Positions 21,108-30,104 of a stretch of DNA of 64,000 bases are shown here, piece after piece; the first letter of the stretch is position 1, and each line of letters opens with the position of its first letter. The stretch lies in NCBI GenBank assembly GCA_024734495.1, contig JALMQS010000099.1:97877481-97941480 (forward strand), in the 5' to 3' direction. The stretch is from Forficula auricularia. Taxonomy: Eukaryota; Arthropoda; Insecta; Dermaptera; Forficulidae. A program made the position numbers and the translations under genes. Under the pieces are notes generated by a model. That model was not told the origin of the DNA. It saw only the letters and a program-made list of their open reading frames with translations, and searched no databases.

Positions 21108-23246
21108 AAACTGCAACGGATCGTTGCTAAACTTTATCCAAATTCATTTGAAATATTAATATGTTTGTTCCTTTATTATTAATCAGATATCACTTGCAAT
21201 TTGTAGTTCATATTGAAATTAATTCAAAATAATTCTCATTTAAGAGTCGAGGAATAACCATTCTACATTGGATTTTTGACGTTTCGGTTTTATTGGTAAC
21301 CATTGCTGAAGACATAGAGGAATCGACTTAAAATCAAAAATAGCCATCGATTCTCATCTAATACTTGAGGAATAACAATTCTACATTAGGTTTTTGACGT
21401 TTCGATTATTACTTGGTAACCATTGCTGAAGACATGGAGAACGACTTGAAATCAAAATAACGATCGATTCTTATCTATACTAGAGGAATAATATTGAATT
21501 CCATTTTTGATGTTTTGACTATTAATGGAAACCTCTACTGAAAATGTAGAAGAATCGACTTATTAAATCTTATAAAGACTCAGATTCTTTCTATAGCAAC
21601 ATTTTCAGCTTGAGTAGGGTTTCCATTAATAGTCGAAAACATCAAAAATGGAATTCAATAAGGTTATTCCTACAAAGGTATTAGATAAAAATCGATCGTT
21701 ATTTTTGATTTTAAGTCGATTCCTCCGTGTCTTCAGCAATGGTTACCAATAATAATCGAAACGTCAAAAAATATTATTATAAATTATTGAATGAAATCAA
21801 ATCTTCTTATGATTTTTTAAGTCGATTCATCTTGTGAGACAAAAAACCGAAATCGTCAATATAGAATGATTATTCCTCAAATGCAAATGAGAATCGTCAT
21901 CTTTTGGTTTAAAGTTGATTTCTCTGTATTTTCGGGAATGGTTGCAACTAAAACAAACGTCAAAAATCCAATATAGAATGGATATTTCTCAAGTATTAGA
22001 TGAGAATCAATCGCTATTTTTGATTTTAAGTCGATTCCTCTATGTCTTCAGCAATGGTTACTAATAAAAACCGAAACGTCAAAAATCCAATATAGAATGA
22101 TTATTCCTCAAGTACTAGATGAGAATCAATCGCTATTTTTGGTTTAAAGTCGATTTCTCTATGTCTTCAACAATGGTTACTAATAAAAACCGAAACGTCA
22201 AAAATCCAATATAGAATGATTATTCCTCAAGTACTAGATGAGAATCAATCGCTATTTTTGGTTTAAAGTCGATTTCTCTATGTCTTCAGCAATGGTTACT
22301 AATAAAAACCGAAACGTCAAAAATCCAATATAGAATGATTATTCCTCAAGTACTAGATGAGAATCAATCGCTATTTTTGGTTTAAAATCGATTTCTCTAT
22401 GTCTTCAGCAATGGTTACTAATAAAAGCCGATAATCGTCAAAAATCCAACATAGAATGAACATTCCTCAAGTACTAGATGAGAATCAATCGCTATTTTTG
22501 GTTTAAAAATCGATCTCTCTCTCTTCAGCAAAGGTAACGGATAAGAAAACAACGCAGTTGCTATGGTTACTCATAAAAATTCCTCCCCAAATTTTTAGCA
22601 TTTCACAGAGAGAAGCCTATCCATTCTTACTTAAGTTAGGTTAAATGAGCTATATTAAAACGATCAAATGAATAAATTTAAAATTTTTTTAAAAGTACTA
22701 TCTTACTTTTAGAGTAAAGTACTTTAAAATATAATTTTACTAAAAACTTTATTTAACCTTTTTTGTGGTCCCCAAGGTACTTAATTAGGATATTAAATTT
22801 CATCAAAATTGGTTAAGTCATTTTCAAAATATTTAGAAAAAATAAAAAAGTACCGAAATAAAGTACTAATGTTTGTGGGCCGATATGTACCAAAAACTAA
22901 TCAGCGCTTCATTTTGTTAAACTAATGGTAGGTTTTTTCAATTTCATTTCAATCGGTGCAACGGTGTGGAAAAAATCGTGGGCCAAAAAAGCGATAAATC
23001 GATCCATACATCCATACGCACGCACTAAATGAAAAATCGCACTTTTTGGCCTCTCGACGAGACCCCATGTAATTTTTCACAAAACCGTCACGTGTTAAAA
23101 TTCAACCTATATGAATACTACAATTTGTGACTTTAATTGAGTCCATGGGTTCCGTAGTCTTTACCTGAGGACCCTTTGAAACCACGCTTCCACTGCCCCG
23201 AGAGCGACTGACAATACTTTACCCATGCTTTGCATTGGATAAAGTA
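21108..23246 (-). repeat. R repeat element with internal 120-bp tandem array
   Basis: Its ends (AATAAACTGCAACGGATCG and CCATGCTTTGCATTGGATAA) are the same as those of the inverted copy at 42177-43398; a partial copy is at 31205-31745. The middle, 21230-22550, is a tandem series. The last five units (about 21960-22550) are nearly identical with a 119-120-bp period, each holding GTCTTCAGCAATGGTTAC and CCGAAACGTCAAAAATCC. The rest (22560-23240) is single copy within the element. No coding frame is seen. Confidence 0.85.
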
Positions 23247-23254
23247 AAAGTACG

Positions 23255-23420
23255 AAAAAAATGGGACCAATCGGAAGCTAGACTGGACCCAATGCAAAAT
23301 TTTTTTCAAAATCGGTTGACAATTGGCGGAGATATGAGGTAACATAGGCACAAAAAAAAAAAAAAAAAAAATTCAGTCGAGATAGAGAACCTCCTCCTTT
23401 TTTGAAGTCGGTTAAAAAGG
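23255..23420 (-). repeat. Dispersed 'CCGACTTC' repeat, inverted copy
   Basis: CAATCGGAAGCTAGACTGGA, GAGATATGAGGTAACATAG and CTCCTCCTTTTTTGAAGTCG identify it. It matches 28300-28450 and 56705-56830 and includes an A run of about 18. Confidence 0.8.
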
Positions 23421-24358
23421 GCCTGTCGCTGGTCTCGTTGACATCAACCCTAATTCCCGGAGACGTCTTCTGATAGTCCAAACACCCCAGGTTGACTTGT
23501 CCAGTTTACAGAAGGCGCTGTTGAATTTGAGCTGCTGTATACAGTATGCCGATCCCTCATTAGGTATCCAATAGTATCGGCTAATTGGTCGACCCTCTCA
23601 TTTGAAGCTCTAACTCATAAATGTCAAACTCAATGCGTGACTTGTGCAAAAATAAAAAGTGTGAAGTTTAAGAGGGCCACAAAGAAACTTTTAGGGTTCG
23701 TAGAAATCTAGTTATGTTTTAAAATATAATAGAATTAATAATAATAACAATAAAAAATAAAAACATACAACGTATTAAATTTTAATATATTAACAAAGTA
23801 TACAGAACAAATAAGGCATAATTATAAATTATAAACAAACAATACAACACTACTACAATACTAATTTACTGTTTCTTGCCTGATACTTGATTTCTTTACT
23901 GTGCCACAAGTTTTTCTATTTCTGGAGAAATCCTATTCATTTTTAACACCGACCCGAGGGGATTGTGGTTAATTCGTGATCTGAGTGGAGACTTATTGCC
24001 ATTCATAAGCGTAAATAACTGCTAGCACCTGTATGTACTTTCAAACATGGAGATAATCTCATATGCTAAGTTTCTAGTATTTTCAAATTTTACCGGTAAA
24101 TTTCGGGCACGCCAACTTCCTTGAATTTTTCTTTTAAATCCGAATTACACTGAATCTCTATTATTTCCATTTGCTTATCATTAGGTACTAATTCTATATC
24201 TATTGAAAAAATATATGAAAATAATTTTAATTTGCTATCCAAGCATTTGAAATCTTCAAATCTTGATTCAAATTCACTTCTGAGATTCTCAATCCTTTCA
24301 TCAGCGTATTTCTGATAAGATACAGAGCTATTTGAACTTGATTTGTGGGGGGGGGGGG

Positions 24359-24535
24359 GTCAGATAGGCTAGGAGGTATCGGGCCAGCCTGCTAACCAGG
24401 GAACCCGGGTTCGAATCCGACTCGAGGCATCCAGCTAAAATCTGACCCCGGGAGTAGAGACAAATTAAAAAAAATATATAATTAGTATCGTAAATTGGCT
24501 TATGGCTAGAAAAGCCAAAAAACAACTTAATTTCT
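24359..24535 (+). mobile_element. tRNA-derived SINE, family S2, copy 1
   Basis: After a 14-base G run comes a tRNA-like head (AGATAGGCTAGGAGGTATCG for the A-box region, CCCGGGTTCGAATCC for the B box). It is followed by the family body TCTGACCCCGGGAGTAGAGA and the 3' block TTAGTATCGTAAATTGGCTT. It sits inside the hAT pseudogene. Other copies: 27415-27585 (minus), 31060-31200 and 33236-33405. Confidence 0.85.
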
Positions 24536-24700
24536 ACAGGAATTATTTAACGGTGTTATAGTGGTGTTTCACAAAGAGAAATAAAATTAAAAAATTAAAA
24601 ATTTTTTAAATTGCAATTGGATCTTGATGAAAGCAGTCCACAGTGGTTGTAAAAAATAAGACTATAGAGGTTTTATTATTTTACATTTATTTGTTAAACC

Positions 24701-24733
24701 GACGTTTCGGAGATTCATTCTCTCCTTCTTCAG
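24701..24733 (-). ncRNA. Hammerhead-like motif, variant class, strong stem II
   Basis: Minus strand: CTGAAGA, A, stem GGAGA / GAATGAA / TCTCC, GAAACGTC, then AAATAAA within 20 bases. Both core boxes are perfect. GAAAC is followed directly by GTC with no loop, so stem III could form only between two molecules. Confidence 0.5.
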
Positions 24734-24785
24734 GTTAACAAAAAAGTCAATGAAAGTAGTTCAATTCATTGACTTTTTTGTTAAC

Positions 24786-24820
24786 CTGAAAGAAGGAGAG
24801 AATAAATCTCCAGAAACGTC
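24786..24820 (+). ncRNA. Hammerhead-like motif, mirror copy with indels
   Basis: Inverted partner of 24701-24733, with one extra A in CTGAAAGA and one extra A before GAAACGTC. The stem GGAGA/TCTCC is kept. Confidence 0.4.
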
Positions 24821-25048
24821 GGTTTGACCAAATAAATGTAAAAATAATAAAACCCCAAAATGTCTTATTTTTTTACAACCACCGTGGACTGCTTTCATCA
24901 ACATCCAATTGCATATTTATACCAGTCCGTCTCCTAAAAGAAAAACTCGTTTATCAATCTTTTTTTTTATTATTTTGGAGACTTTTTTATATATCTCTCA
25001 TACATATATTCGGCTATGAACCTTCATCAGGAGTGTCAACAGAAAACC

Positions 25049-25083
25049 TTTGATGAAGGGTTCATAGCCCGAAATATGCATAG
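25049..25083 (+). ncRNA. Hammerhead-like motif with AT-type stem III
   Basis: TTGATGA, A, stem GGGT / TCATA / GCCC, GAAAT, ATGC, ATA. The minus-strand partner at about 25003-25030 reads CTGATGA, A, GG...CC, GAATATATG. Stem III would be AT/AT closed by ATGC, with ATA as the cleavage triplet. Confidence 0.4.
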
Positions 25084-26229
25084 AGATAAATAAAAAAATC
25101 TCCAAAATAAATTTAAAAGATTTTTTAATTTGTTACTAATTTCATCTTCCTTGTGAAACACCACTATAACTCCGTTAAATAATTCCTGAAAGTTTACTGT
25201 CATTCTCCCATTATGAACCAACAATCAGCTTTCTCCCTAAACTTTATTAATTTGTACATCTGACATGTAGGAAAATGCGTCAAATTTTCTTCTCGCAAAT
25301 GTTTTTTCCATAAAACTAACTTTCATTTGAATGCTTTAATTTTATCCCACATATTTGTTATAAGTTGCTCTTTTCCTTGTAGTGATAAATTTAAATCATT
25401 CAAATGTTTTTTAATATCAGCCATGAATGCGAAATCTTGCATCTACACTGGATCGCAAAACAAGGTTGTGGGTTTGCTTTTTGAATTTAAAAATTGACGT
25501 ATTTCATCTTTTAAATCCCAGAATTGCTTCAGTATCTTGGAGTATGATAGCCAACGGACCTCTGGTATAGTAAGAGAGCCCGGAATAATTGCTTTCTATT
25601 TTGCTAAGGAAAGGTGAAAATTGTCGCTGATTTAATCCAATTCCAATATTTCCTTTGACAGTGGGGCCCCAAAAATTGAAGATGCGGGACGCGAGTTTGA
25701 CTCCTATGCTCTACTTGGACCAGATCCCGGTCTCCCAGGGCATAAGAGTTTGTTTCTCTATATCGTTTTATCCACAGAGCTCTCTGGATACTTCCAACCG
25801 ATGTTGAGCGACATACCGATACGATCTTCAATCATTTACCATATATTAGATCTACAACTGGAGCTACTTCCTCGGTCTTTAGAGCCATTATGTTTGGACA
25901 TTATTTCAAATGAAATTAAATTTAAAGATGAGATATATTCAAATCGAACTGATAAACATTAAAAATATTCAATTTAATTCGATATTAGACGATAATCATT
26001 TAATACAATTCAATAAACGGATCAGATTTCAAACCTGAAAATTTAGGCTAGCTTAAATAAATTTAATTTTAAGGGGTTTAAATTAAACTAATACATTGTT
26101 GTCACTCTAAAAATGTTTAACAATATTTATAGAATCAGAGAATGTGTTAAAAGTTTAAATAAAATAGGTTTTTTCTGAAATTATTTGAAAAAACCAAGTG
26201 TTCCACTTTTTTTGCGCAACAGTATATTT

Positions 26230-26935
26230 TAAAATGCCCATTATTCTGATTCGTCCTTCTTTCTCACTCAACTCTGCTGTAGAAGTGCTACTCCTAGGAG
26301 GGAGCCTAAATTGATCCGGCAGCCGCAATATTTAATGGAATTCTTCTCATTTAGAGCGACACACCCACACCTGGAGGATTATCATTCGAGATGAATGTTA
26401 TTAGACACACAAACGAGCTAAAAACAACAAATTAATTATGAAAATTTAGATTTTCTTTAATCTATTAGAAATTTAGCTCTAGTGATCCCGGGTGGCAAAT
26501 GACTCCCGAAGGGGATGCTAATTACGACCCTATTTCAAACAGGTTATTTGCAATAAAGGTAGCGGGGGACTTAATCCTTGCGGTTATAAAAGGAGCTCGC
26601 TGAATTACCTATCTTAAAGCTTTATAAACATATTCTTAGAAAAATAATGAGCATGTCTTTTAAAGAGGTAGATTAAAATACCATCTACCAATTTAAACAT
26701 TATTTATACGGCATTTAGTTTTTATCAGTCCCAGCCAAACTTTGCCATACTTATCGGGTATTAGCTTTGGATTTGATCAGCTTTGGCACCGATTTCCCAA
26801 GAATCCCTAAAGTTACACAATATGTCCAGAGATTGTTCTGAGATGCGGATATGTCTTAGAGCATCAATAAAGGTCTAAGTATTAGTCTTACTGAAAAATT
26901 ATTATTTTTAAAGGAATCAAAAAGTAAATGCTTGC
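26230..26935. other. No recognised gene or repeat
   Basis: It has ordinary composition and no open frame of note. It contains no member of the repeat families seen elsewhere, so it may be unique intron sequence of the host gene. Confidence 0.4.
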
Positions 26936-26939
26936 TTCC

Positions 26940-27055
26940 ATGATTTTTTATGGAGTGAGCTTGTTAAGCCCTACGTCCAACCTCCTTTTAGTCGTCTTTT
27001 ACGACAAGCAGGGGATACTATGGACCTATTCTACCCCCGGTCCATAGGGGAAATT
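26940..27055 (-). other. Compact hairpin block of unknown nature
   Basis: A mixed-composition block with a small hairpin (TTGTCGTAAAAGACGACTAA on the minus strand) and an inverted pair GTCCATAG/CTATGGAC near 27010-27050. It is not part of the repeat families here. No open frame. Confidence 0.3.
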
Positions 27056-27414
27056 TTAAATTTTATTAATAATTACTGCTATGAAATGGCAATTAATATG
27101 TATAAACTTCCAAAATGAGGTGTTTGATTACACTGCTCGACAAAAAATAAACAAAAGTTTTCCCCGTAAAACTTAACAATGGATTCTAGTAGAGTTATAT
27201 ACAGTAATTTTTCATGCAATTTCCCGATTTTTACAACACGACAGGGTTTTGAGAAATTATCGGTCAAACAGACGAAAATGGCCATTTTGACCTATTTTCG
27301 AGTCCCATTAAATATTAAACAGCAATATTTGAAATCAAAATACTTCCTTGACGTAACTGAAAAGAGCTTCCTCTTTGATTTTCAAATTACCACTTGTTTT
27401 TTTTTTGACTTTTC

Positions 27415-27585
27415 GCTCTTTTTAGTCATAAGCCAATTTACGATACTAATTATTTTTTTAAAATTTGTCGTTCTTCCCCGGGGTCAGGTTTTAGCCGGAT
27501 GCCTTCGAGCGTCGGATTCAAACCCGGGTCCACTTGTTTAGGAGGTTGACACTCTAACCCCCTAGCCTACCCGATTCCTTACCAC
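27415..27585 (-). mobile_element. SINE family S2, copy 2
   Basis: An inverted S2 copy: 3' block at 27415-27465, B box (GGGTTTGAATCCGAC inverted) near 27520, A-box region near 27560. It lies in the left arm of the FB1 copy and is the source of half of the tandem unit that follows. Confidence 0.8.
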
Positions 27586-27945
27586 TTGTTTTTTAGCTCA
27601 ATTTGAACTCGAGTTATAACTAAATTCAAACCCGGGTCCACTTGTTTAGGAGGTTGACACTCTAACCCCTGGCTCTACCCGATTCCTTACCACTTGTTTT
27701 TTGGCTCAATTTGAACTCGAGTTAGAACTCAAATTCAAACCCGGGTCCACTTGTTTATGAGGCTGACACTCTAACCCCTAGCCTGCCCGATTCCTTACCA
27801 CTTGTTTTTAGCTCAATTTGAACTCGAGTTATAACTAAATTCAAACTCCGGGTCCACTTGTTTAGGAGGTTGTGCACTCTTAACCCCTAGCCTACCCGAT
27901 TCCTTACCACTTGTTTTCAAGCTCAATTTGAACTCGAGTTATAAC
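27510..27945. repeat. Four tandem ~108-bp units: SINE head fused to FB1 arm
   Basis: Each unit holds a piece of the SINE head (CCGGGTCCACTTGTTTA, GGTTGACACTCTAACCCC, CCCGATTCC) joined to FB1 sequence (TTACCACTTGTTTT, AGCTCAATTTGAACTCGAGT). CCGGG recurs at about 27524, 27632, 27741 and 27848, a period of 108-109. Confidence 0.9.
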
Positions 27946-28019
27946 TAAATAAAATATTTTTTATAAAAATTTTATTTATTATAATATCGATTATTTGCTC
28001 ATAAGAATTGGAGATTTAC

Positions 28020-28450
28020 GTTATTTCGTCATTGATCATATCATCATAACTTGACCATATTAATAGAGGTACACCTAAGGAACCCCCATTCTAAAAAAAG
28101 AATCATCAAAATCGGTCTACTAAGCAAAAAGTTCTCGCTGAACATACATAAAAATAAATAAATAAATAAATTGTTAGGTATCTTGACTACCTTGGAGCTA
28201 TATTGATCCAAACGCAGAAAGAATCATTAAAATCGGTTCATAAACAAAGAAGTTATGCGTGAACAAACATAACAAAAAAGGTCCAATACCAATGAAATTT
28301 ATATTTTTACCAATCGGAAACTAGACTGAACCCAATGCAAAAAAAAATCATCAAAATCGGTTCACAATTGGCGAAGAAATCAGGTAACATAGACACAAAA
28401 AAAACATTCAGGCGATTTGAGAATCTCCTTCTTTATTGAAGTCGGTTAAA
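28020..28450. repeat. Dispersed 'CCGACTTC' repeat
   Basis: CATAACTTGACCATATTAAT, AATCATCAAAATCGG and GAAGTCGGTTAAAAA match the copies near 20960-21070 and 56705-56942. Confidence 0.8.
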
Positions 28451-28589
28451 AACTAAGACCTTATGTTTTTATCTATATTTATTATCCTTTATAATCACGT
28501 AGTTATAGTTTTTTAGTTATAACTCGAGGTCTAATTGAGCTACAAACAAGTGGTAATTTGAAAATCAAAGAGGAATCTGTTTTCTATTA

Positions 28590-28862
28590 TACTTAGAAAA
28601 AGTATTTGTAGGTTTTAGGTGAAACATGATATTAATTAATAAAGTAAAGGGTGTGTAGTTTCACAGTGAATGAAATAAAAACTCAAAGAGGTTTATACAA
28701 ACTCAAAATATATTTCAGATTATTAGTCCATCATCAGAGTTTACAGATTAAAAACTGTTTTTAATCTGTAAACTCCTGATGATGGATTAATTGAATTTGA
28801 ATATATCTATTTTGAGTTTTATTTCATTCACTGTGAAGCTACACACCTTTACTTTCATTAAT
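28590..28862. mobile_element. Hammerhead-like palindrome with 12-bp target duplication
   Basis: It is flanked by exact direct repeats TGTTTTCTATTA (28578-28589 and 28863-28874); FB1 shows the uninterrupted site. The element has a 50-base unpaired tail at its left, then arms (28641-28755 and 28760-28860) that mirror each other. Each arm has a CTGATGATGGA motif and GTTTTATTTCATTCACTGTG. A 12-bp duplication matches that of the PLE at 56943-59291. Confidence 0.85.
28705..28737 (-). ncRNA. Hammerhead-like motif, weak stem II
   Basis: Minus strand: CTGATGA, T, GGA / loop / TCT, GAAAT, ATA. The mirror copy at 28776-28810 keeps CTGATGATGGA but has GAATATATC. Core boxes are present; stem II is only three pairs. 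Confidence 0.35.
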
Positions 28863-28939
28863 TGTTTTCTATTACGTCAATAACATATTTTGATATCAAA
28901 TATTGCCGTTTAATATCTAATGGGATTCGAAAATAGGTC

Positions 28940-29265
28940 TATTGTTAGGGCTCTCTTGAGGTGAGTGCTGTGTGGCGCTTTGTGCCGCGCCCCCATCAAG
29001 TCGATGGGGTCCTAACAATCTGTTGAGTGCAGGTTGTAGGTTGCGTGCTCATATAGGGTGTGTGCAGGGGAGGGGCTGCTGGATGGCGGTGGCCCCTCCA
29101 GATCCGAATGTTCGAATCGGTTCGCTTCTCCAGTCGAAATCGAGTCGCTTTAATTATAGCATGGCTGATAATATTTCACTCATGCAAAAGCGACGCAACG
29201 ATCCGACTGAGTCATCTAGCGGCCGTGTCTCAAGGCTCGTCGCCAAGCGAGACGCGGGCCGCTAC
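28940..29265 (+). other. GC-rich insertion with possible exon-like sequence
   Basis: 326 bases near 57% GC inserted into the FB1 right arm, with AGGTC at both edges (28935-28939 and 29266-29270) where FB1 has it once. A plus-strand frame has a good ATG at 29161 (MADNISLMQKRRNDPTES, then GRVSRLVAKRDAGRY). The insert ends CTACAG before GTCAAA, which resembles an exon/intron border. It has no poly-A tail and no terminal repeats, and the family is not recognised. It could be a captured gene fragment. Confidence 0.5.
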
Positions 29266-29608
29266 AGGTCAAATGGCCTTTTCGTCATTTGACAGAAAAT
29301 ATCTCAAAACTCGTGTTGTAAAATCGAGGAAATTCACTGATAATATAGCGTGAAAACTCTACTGGAATCCATTATTAGGTTTACAGGGGAAACTTTTTGT
29401 TGAGGAGTATTATCTGAGCAATAAAGCAAAGTTTTTTCAACTAAGAAGAATTTTGTTTTTATTTTACTACTAGAGGTTCAGATTTGTCTCTCTCTTGGGC
29501 TTCCAATGCCTCGTTTTGGAAGATTATACATATTAAACTACTATTCTAAAAACCACTGCAGAGTCAGGAGGCGTAGCCCCTTGCTAGAAAAATAAATCTA
29601 TTTCTAAC

Positions 29609-29694
29609 TCTCCTGTTTTTTCTCTTCCAAAGGCTCTCATGTTGATTCAGCATTTTCTCCAGCGTTTCCAGCCTCTTCTGCAGCTGATGATACT
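29609..29694 (-). CDS. Host gene, candidate short coiled-coil exon
   Basis: With two bases carried over, the exon reads YHQLQKRLETLEKMLNQHES, then LWKRKNRR: clear heptads and typical coiled coil. As an exon it would start at 29694 after AATGAAG and end before GTTAGA at 29608. Both sites are weak, and the upstream intron would be only 68 bases. The case for it is that phases then fit exactly on both sides (one base left by the exon at 29763-29897; phase 0 into the exon at 17390). Without that splice the coil sits in another frame (a 52-residue frame from 29722), and a sequencing indel would be needed to join it. Confidence 0.5.
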
Positions 29695-29762
29695 CTTCAT
29701 TTTGTGGCATGCATGTTGACATTTTTCACGGAACTTTTTAATTTTCTTCAATATATTTTTAC

Positions 29763-29897
29763 TATTCATTTTATTATTGGTAAAGAGAAACGTGTCTGAG
29801 GACGGTGGTTCATTCTCGTAGAAAGGATTTCCCTTCTGGAGCCATTTGAGAAACGCCTGTTGTCTGGACAAGTTTCGGACATGTCCATCAATTTGAT
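29763..29897 (-). CDS. Host gene, internal exon
   Basis: A good acceptor (TTATTTTTGTATTCAG) ends at 29898. The previous exon leaves one base, so the first codon is completed by AT and the frame continues QIDGHVRNLSRQQAFLKWLQ, then KGNPFYENEPPSSDTFLFTN. This is the only one of the three frames that looks like protein. The exon ends before GTAAAAAT at 29762. If that donor is not used, the frame runs on as KKIKKFREKC to a stop at 29647. The family is not recognised. Confidence 0.68.
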
Positions 29898-30104
29898 CTG
29901 AATACAAAAATAATATAATAAATAAAAAATAAATAAAATATATTAAATAAATACAAATAAAATTGAATTTTCAAGAAGCAAGATCAATGTCGAGAGTATA
30001 GAAAAAATTTTATCACGCGACTTTTTGAATTTGATGCAGATTAAGAAAATAATTATATAAATAACATAGAATATTCATAATTTCTATGATATAAATCGGA
30101 ACAT

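Larger units (their letters stand above)
24538..25262. mobile_element. Two nested palindromes with hammerhead-like ends
   Basis: The outer ends carry an inverted GAAACACCACTATAAC module (24568 and 25154), also present at 17832. Inside, one palindrome (24640-24905) is built on CCGACGTTTC hairpins and another (24955-25125) on CGGCTATGAACC hairpins. The block interrupts the hAT reading frame. It fits repeated insertion of inverted-pair PLE derivatives into each other. Confidence 0.65.
23870..25600 (-). pseudogene. hAT transposase (ZBED5/GTF2IRD2-like type), broken
   Basis: The minus-strand reading order is 25600 to 25262, then 24330 to 23870; the gap holds later insertions. The first part reads EVRWLSYSKILKQFWDLKDE, then IRQFLNSKSKP, DFAFMADIKKHLNDLNLSL and LWKKHLREENLTHFPTCQMY. 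The second reads YQKYADERIENLRSEFE, LVPNDKQMEIIEIQCNSDLK, EKFKEVGVPEIY and SPEIEKLVAQ, the end of the hAT dimerisation region. These are hallmark segments of the domesticated and transposon hAT group that includes vertebrate ZBED5 and GTF2IRD2. Several stops and frameshifts are present, and the N-terminal zinc finger and first catalytic region were not found. It is dead. Confidence 0.85.
20500..26225. mobile_element. Possible Tc1-like element filled with nested insertions
   Basis: CACTGTGGTGCAAAAAAAGT at 20500 and, inverted at 26225, TACTGTTGCGCAAAAAAAGT, both continuing into GGAACA, look like a matching pair of Tc1-type ends flanked by TA. The 5.7 kb between them holds a palindrome, the R repeat, a hAT remnant and a SINE, so any transposase has gone. 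The two ends could also come from separate elements. Confidence 0.4.
27117..29400. mobile_element. FB1 foldback copy, broken by at least four insertions
   Basis: The left arm (27117-27410) and right arm pieces (28455-28590, 28875-28939, 29266-29400) match the FB1 element at 118-1527. Inserted between them are a SINE, a tandem array, a CCGACTTC repeat, a hammerhead palindrome and a GC-rich block. Because FB1 gives the uninterrupted sequence, exact insertion points and target duplications can be read. Confidence 0.85.

Noticed and set aside
28972..29292. A complete 106-residue gene
   Set aside because: The frame runs from the GC-rich insert into the FB1 arm, so its end is accidental. Only the part from 29161 might derive from a real exon.
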